NCBI GenBank assembly: GCA_031282905.1
Contig: JAITCV010000033.1
Location: 1-11,701 of the forward strand
DNA length: 11,701 nt
Direction: 5' to 3'
Origin: Azoarcus sp.
GTDB lineage: Bacteria > Pseudomonadota > Gammaproteobacteria > Burkholderiales > Rhodocyclaceae
This document shows positions 10,025-11,701 of this stretch, in pieces (position 1 is the stretch's first letter; each line of letters starts with the position of its first letter). The notes beneath the pieces are model-generated. The model searched no databases and was not told the origin of the DNA. It saw only the letters and a program-made list of their open reading frames with translations. The position numbers and the translations under genes are program-made.

Positions 10025-11656
10025 TCAGCGCTGCAACGTGTCCCAGTTCAGCATATGCCACGAACCAGAATGGGCCACTGAAATACTGATGCGCTGGGCG
10101 GGATAGCGGGCGAGAACATCGAAACGGGGGCCGAGATAAGTCTCGGCGGCATTGCGGAACAGTTCCTCTTCCCTGCGCGGCAGGGCGGCGAAGGTTTCCT
10201 GTTGCAGCAGCCCGGCCAACGCCGCCGGGTCGATGATCGCCAGAACATCCGCATCGGCGCTGCCGGTGGCGGTGAAGTTGTCGGCTACCGCGGGATAGCG
10301 TTTCGCGCCGACCTCCAGTGCCCTGGAGACGAGCGCGGTTTCAGGCGAGAACAGCACCATGTCACGGGCGACGGCCAGCGCCGGTTTCAGGCTGCGCTCG
10401 CCATTGCCCGAACCGTAGGGAGACTCCTGTTCGCCTCGCCACTGGCCGCTGGCGGTCTGCGGGTCGAATGGCGTGCTCTCGCCTTCCGCCCGGATCGTTT
10501 TTTCCGCCAGCGCGAAGAATTCCCGGGCCTGGGCCTCGTCCGCCGGGGCTTTCAGCCGCGCGGCGAAAAGCGGCATGTACAGCCGCGCGTTCGGATACCA
10601 ACACACCGCCGCCGAACCGTCGAGGCGGGCGGTGAAGGCGTCGGCCACTTCGCTTTGCATATCCAGCTTGCTGAGCAGCGGGGAGAAAAGCGTCCAGTCG
10701 ACCGGCAGCGCCGCGCACAGGCTCGGGCCGTGGGGCAGCGTCGACCACAGCGCCGAGGAATGGGCAAAACGCGCCTTGTCTACCAGCGCCGCGCTCTGCC
10801 ATTTGCCGGTGTCGTCGAAGGTGAAATCGAGCGCCGCCAGCGCGGGGGTGAAAGCTTCGTAACCGAACGCGAACACGCTCGCGCCGATGAGCAATTGGTG
10901 GGTCTTGCCGGGCAGGGGCTGGGTGAGCTGGAAATGACGCGCGAACGGCGAGACGCCGTTTTCGCCATCGAGCAGTTCGATGATGACCTTGACCGCATCG
11001 GCGGACTGCTCCGGGCTTGCGGCCTCGCCGTTTTCATCCACGGTCGTGGCGATCAGCATGCCGGGATCGGAGAGGGCGACGACCCGGTTCCCCCGGTTTG
11101 CCAGCAGCAGGCGCTGGTGACCATATTCCAGCACCAGCAATTCGACCTCCGTGCCCGCGAGCCGTCCAGCCGAACTGAGTTGCGCATCGGTCAATGTCGG
11201 CAAGGCAAGCTGGATGGCGCGGGCGAGGGCGTTGCGGGTCAGTGCGATGGCGAAATACTTCAAGCGTCCGCTCGCGTCGCGCCACAGGGCGAGTTCGGCG
11301 GGTTCATCGAACACCGATTCGATCAGTTTCTCGGGAAAATCCAGCTTGTGCTCGAAGGCAATGCGCCGCACCGTGCCGGAGAGCGCGAGGCGGTTCTCGT
11401 GGTGTTCGTAGTAATCGACGAAATCCTCGGTGAGCACATCGCGCGCCAACGGCACCTTGAGCAAATCCGGCGGCAGGCGGGAAAGGCTGTAGCTGCGGAT
11501 CAGCGCGTCGGGATGAGCGAGATCCAGCGCCTGCGCGCGGACGGTGCCCTTGAATGGGTCAGGGTGCAAACCGCGCAGCAAGGCGTAGGCGCTCAGCGCG
11601 ATGACTGCGACAAGGAGCGGCAACACGAACAAGAGAAGTCTTTTGGCGGTGGGCAT
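10025..11656 (-). CDS. yfaA: DUF2138 family membrane-anchored protein (YfaA-like), macroglobulin operon
   Basis: First gene of the operon, a protein of unknown biochemical function from the YfaA/DUF2138 family. I chose the ATG at 11656 (543 aa) because it gives a classic anchor: MPTAKR followed by an uninterrupted hydrophobic segment (residues ~7-27, LLLFVLPLLVAVIALSAYALL), then a periplasmic body. An in-frame ATG at 11698 would add 14 residues (MRQNAGLCHLTATI) before the anchor, and the frame stays open to the window edge, so the true start is uncertain; neither site shows a strong ribosome binding site in view. Family-like stretches include SYSLSRLPPDLLKVPLARDVLTEDF-type text near 56-79 and EDFVDYYEHHENRLALSG near 77-94. 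Two cysteines (C314 and C352) could pair in the periplasm. No catalytic motif is recognised. It probably forms part of an envelope complex with the next two gene products. The operon promoter lies outside the window. Confidence 0.87.
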   Translation of the reverse strand: MPTAKRLLLFVLPLLVAVIALSAYALLRGLHPDPFKGTVRAQALDLAHPDALIRSYSLSRLPPDLLKVPLARDVLTEDFVDYYEHHENRLALSGTVRRIAFEHKLDFPEKLIESVFDEPAELALWRDASGRLKYFAIALTRNALARAIQLALPTLTDAQLSSAGRLAGTEVELLVLEYGHQRLLLANRGNRVVALSDPGMLIATTVDENGEAASPEQSADAVKVIIELLDGENGVSPFARHFQLTQPLPGKTHQLLIGASVFAFGYEAFTPALAALDFTFDDTGKWQSAALVDKARFAHSSALWSTLPHGPSLCAALPVDWTLFSPLLSKLDMQSEVADAFTARLDGSAAVCWYPNARLYMPLFAARLKAPADEAQAREFFALAEKTIRAEGESTPFDPQTASGQWRGEQESPYGSGNGERSLKPALAVARDMVLFSPETALVSRALEVGAKRYPAVADNFTATGSADADVLAIIDPAALAGLLQQETFAALPRREEELFRNAAETYLGPRFDVLARYPAQRISISVAHSGSWHMLNWDTLQR

Positions 11657-11701
11657 GATCGTGGCGGTCAGGTGGCATAAGCCCGCATTCTGCCTCATAA
11701 A

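Noticed and set aside
10202..11680. A 492-codon open frame on the + strand
   Set aside because: Antisense shadow of the DUF2138 gene, Arg/Gly/Gln-rich with no domain. The - strand frame has a proper membrane anchor and fits the operon.

Overview
The window reads as a GC-rich proteobacterial chromosome, most likely a betaproteobacterium (Rhodocyclales/Nitrosomonadales-like). The basis is an S-adenosylhomocysteine (SAH) riboswitch in front of metH, a dispersed palindromic 'GTAGGTTGGAT' intergenic repeat, and a yfa/mag-type alpha-2-macroglobulin operon. The organism call is inference; no rRNA or other phylogenetic marker is present.

Left part (1-4394, + strand) is methionine biosynthesis. It opens with the 3' end of an O-acetylhomoserine sulfhydrylase gene (metY-like, 1-249), whose product makes homocysteine. 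A spacer of about 400 bp follows, holding a ~148-bp imperfect palindromic repeat (283-430), a good sigma70-type promoter (488-516), an SAH riboswitch (524-584) and an overlapping terminator-like hairpin (573-616). The riboswitch leads into a full-length cobalamin-dependent methionine synthase, metH (654-4394, 1246 aa), which methylates the homocysteine. The layout suggests that SAH build-up turns on MetH.

A ~220-bp convergent spacer (4395-4613) without a clear terminator separates this from the right part (4614-11701, - strand). That part is a compact three-gene operon read right to left: a DUF2138 protein (YfaA-like), a DUF1175 protein (YfaT-like), and a 1565-aa bacterial alpha-2-macroglobulin (YfaS-like). 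The genes are 9 nt apart or overlap (TGATG), and all three products carry N-terminal export or anchor signals, so they are expected to act together in the periplasm or at the inner membrane, probably in envelope protection against proteases. The order matches E. coli yfaA-yfaT-yfaS, but the usual last two genes (yfaQ, yfaP) are absent from the 3' end. The macroglobulin retains an intact CxEQ thioester motif, and the DUF1175 protein shows NlpC/P60-like Cys and His motifs.

I see no CRISPR array, tRNA, rRNA, insertion sequence or phage gene. The least ordinary items are the riboswitch/terminator architecture, the palindromic repeat, the thioester-bearing YfaS-type macroglobulin and the papain-fold look of the DUF1175 partner.
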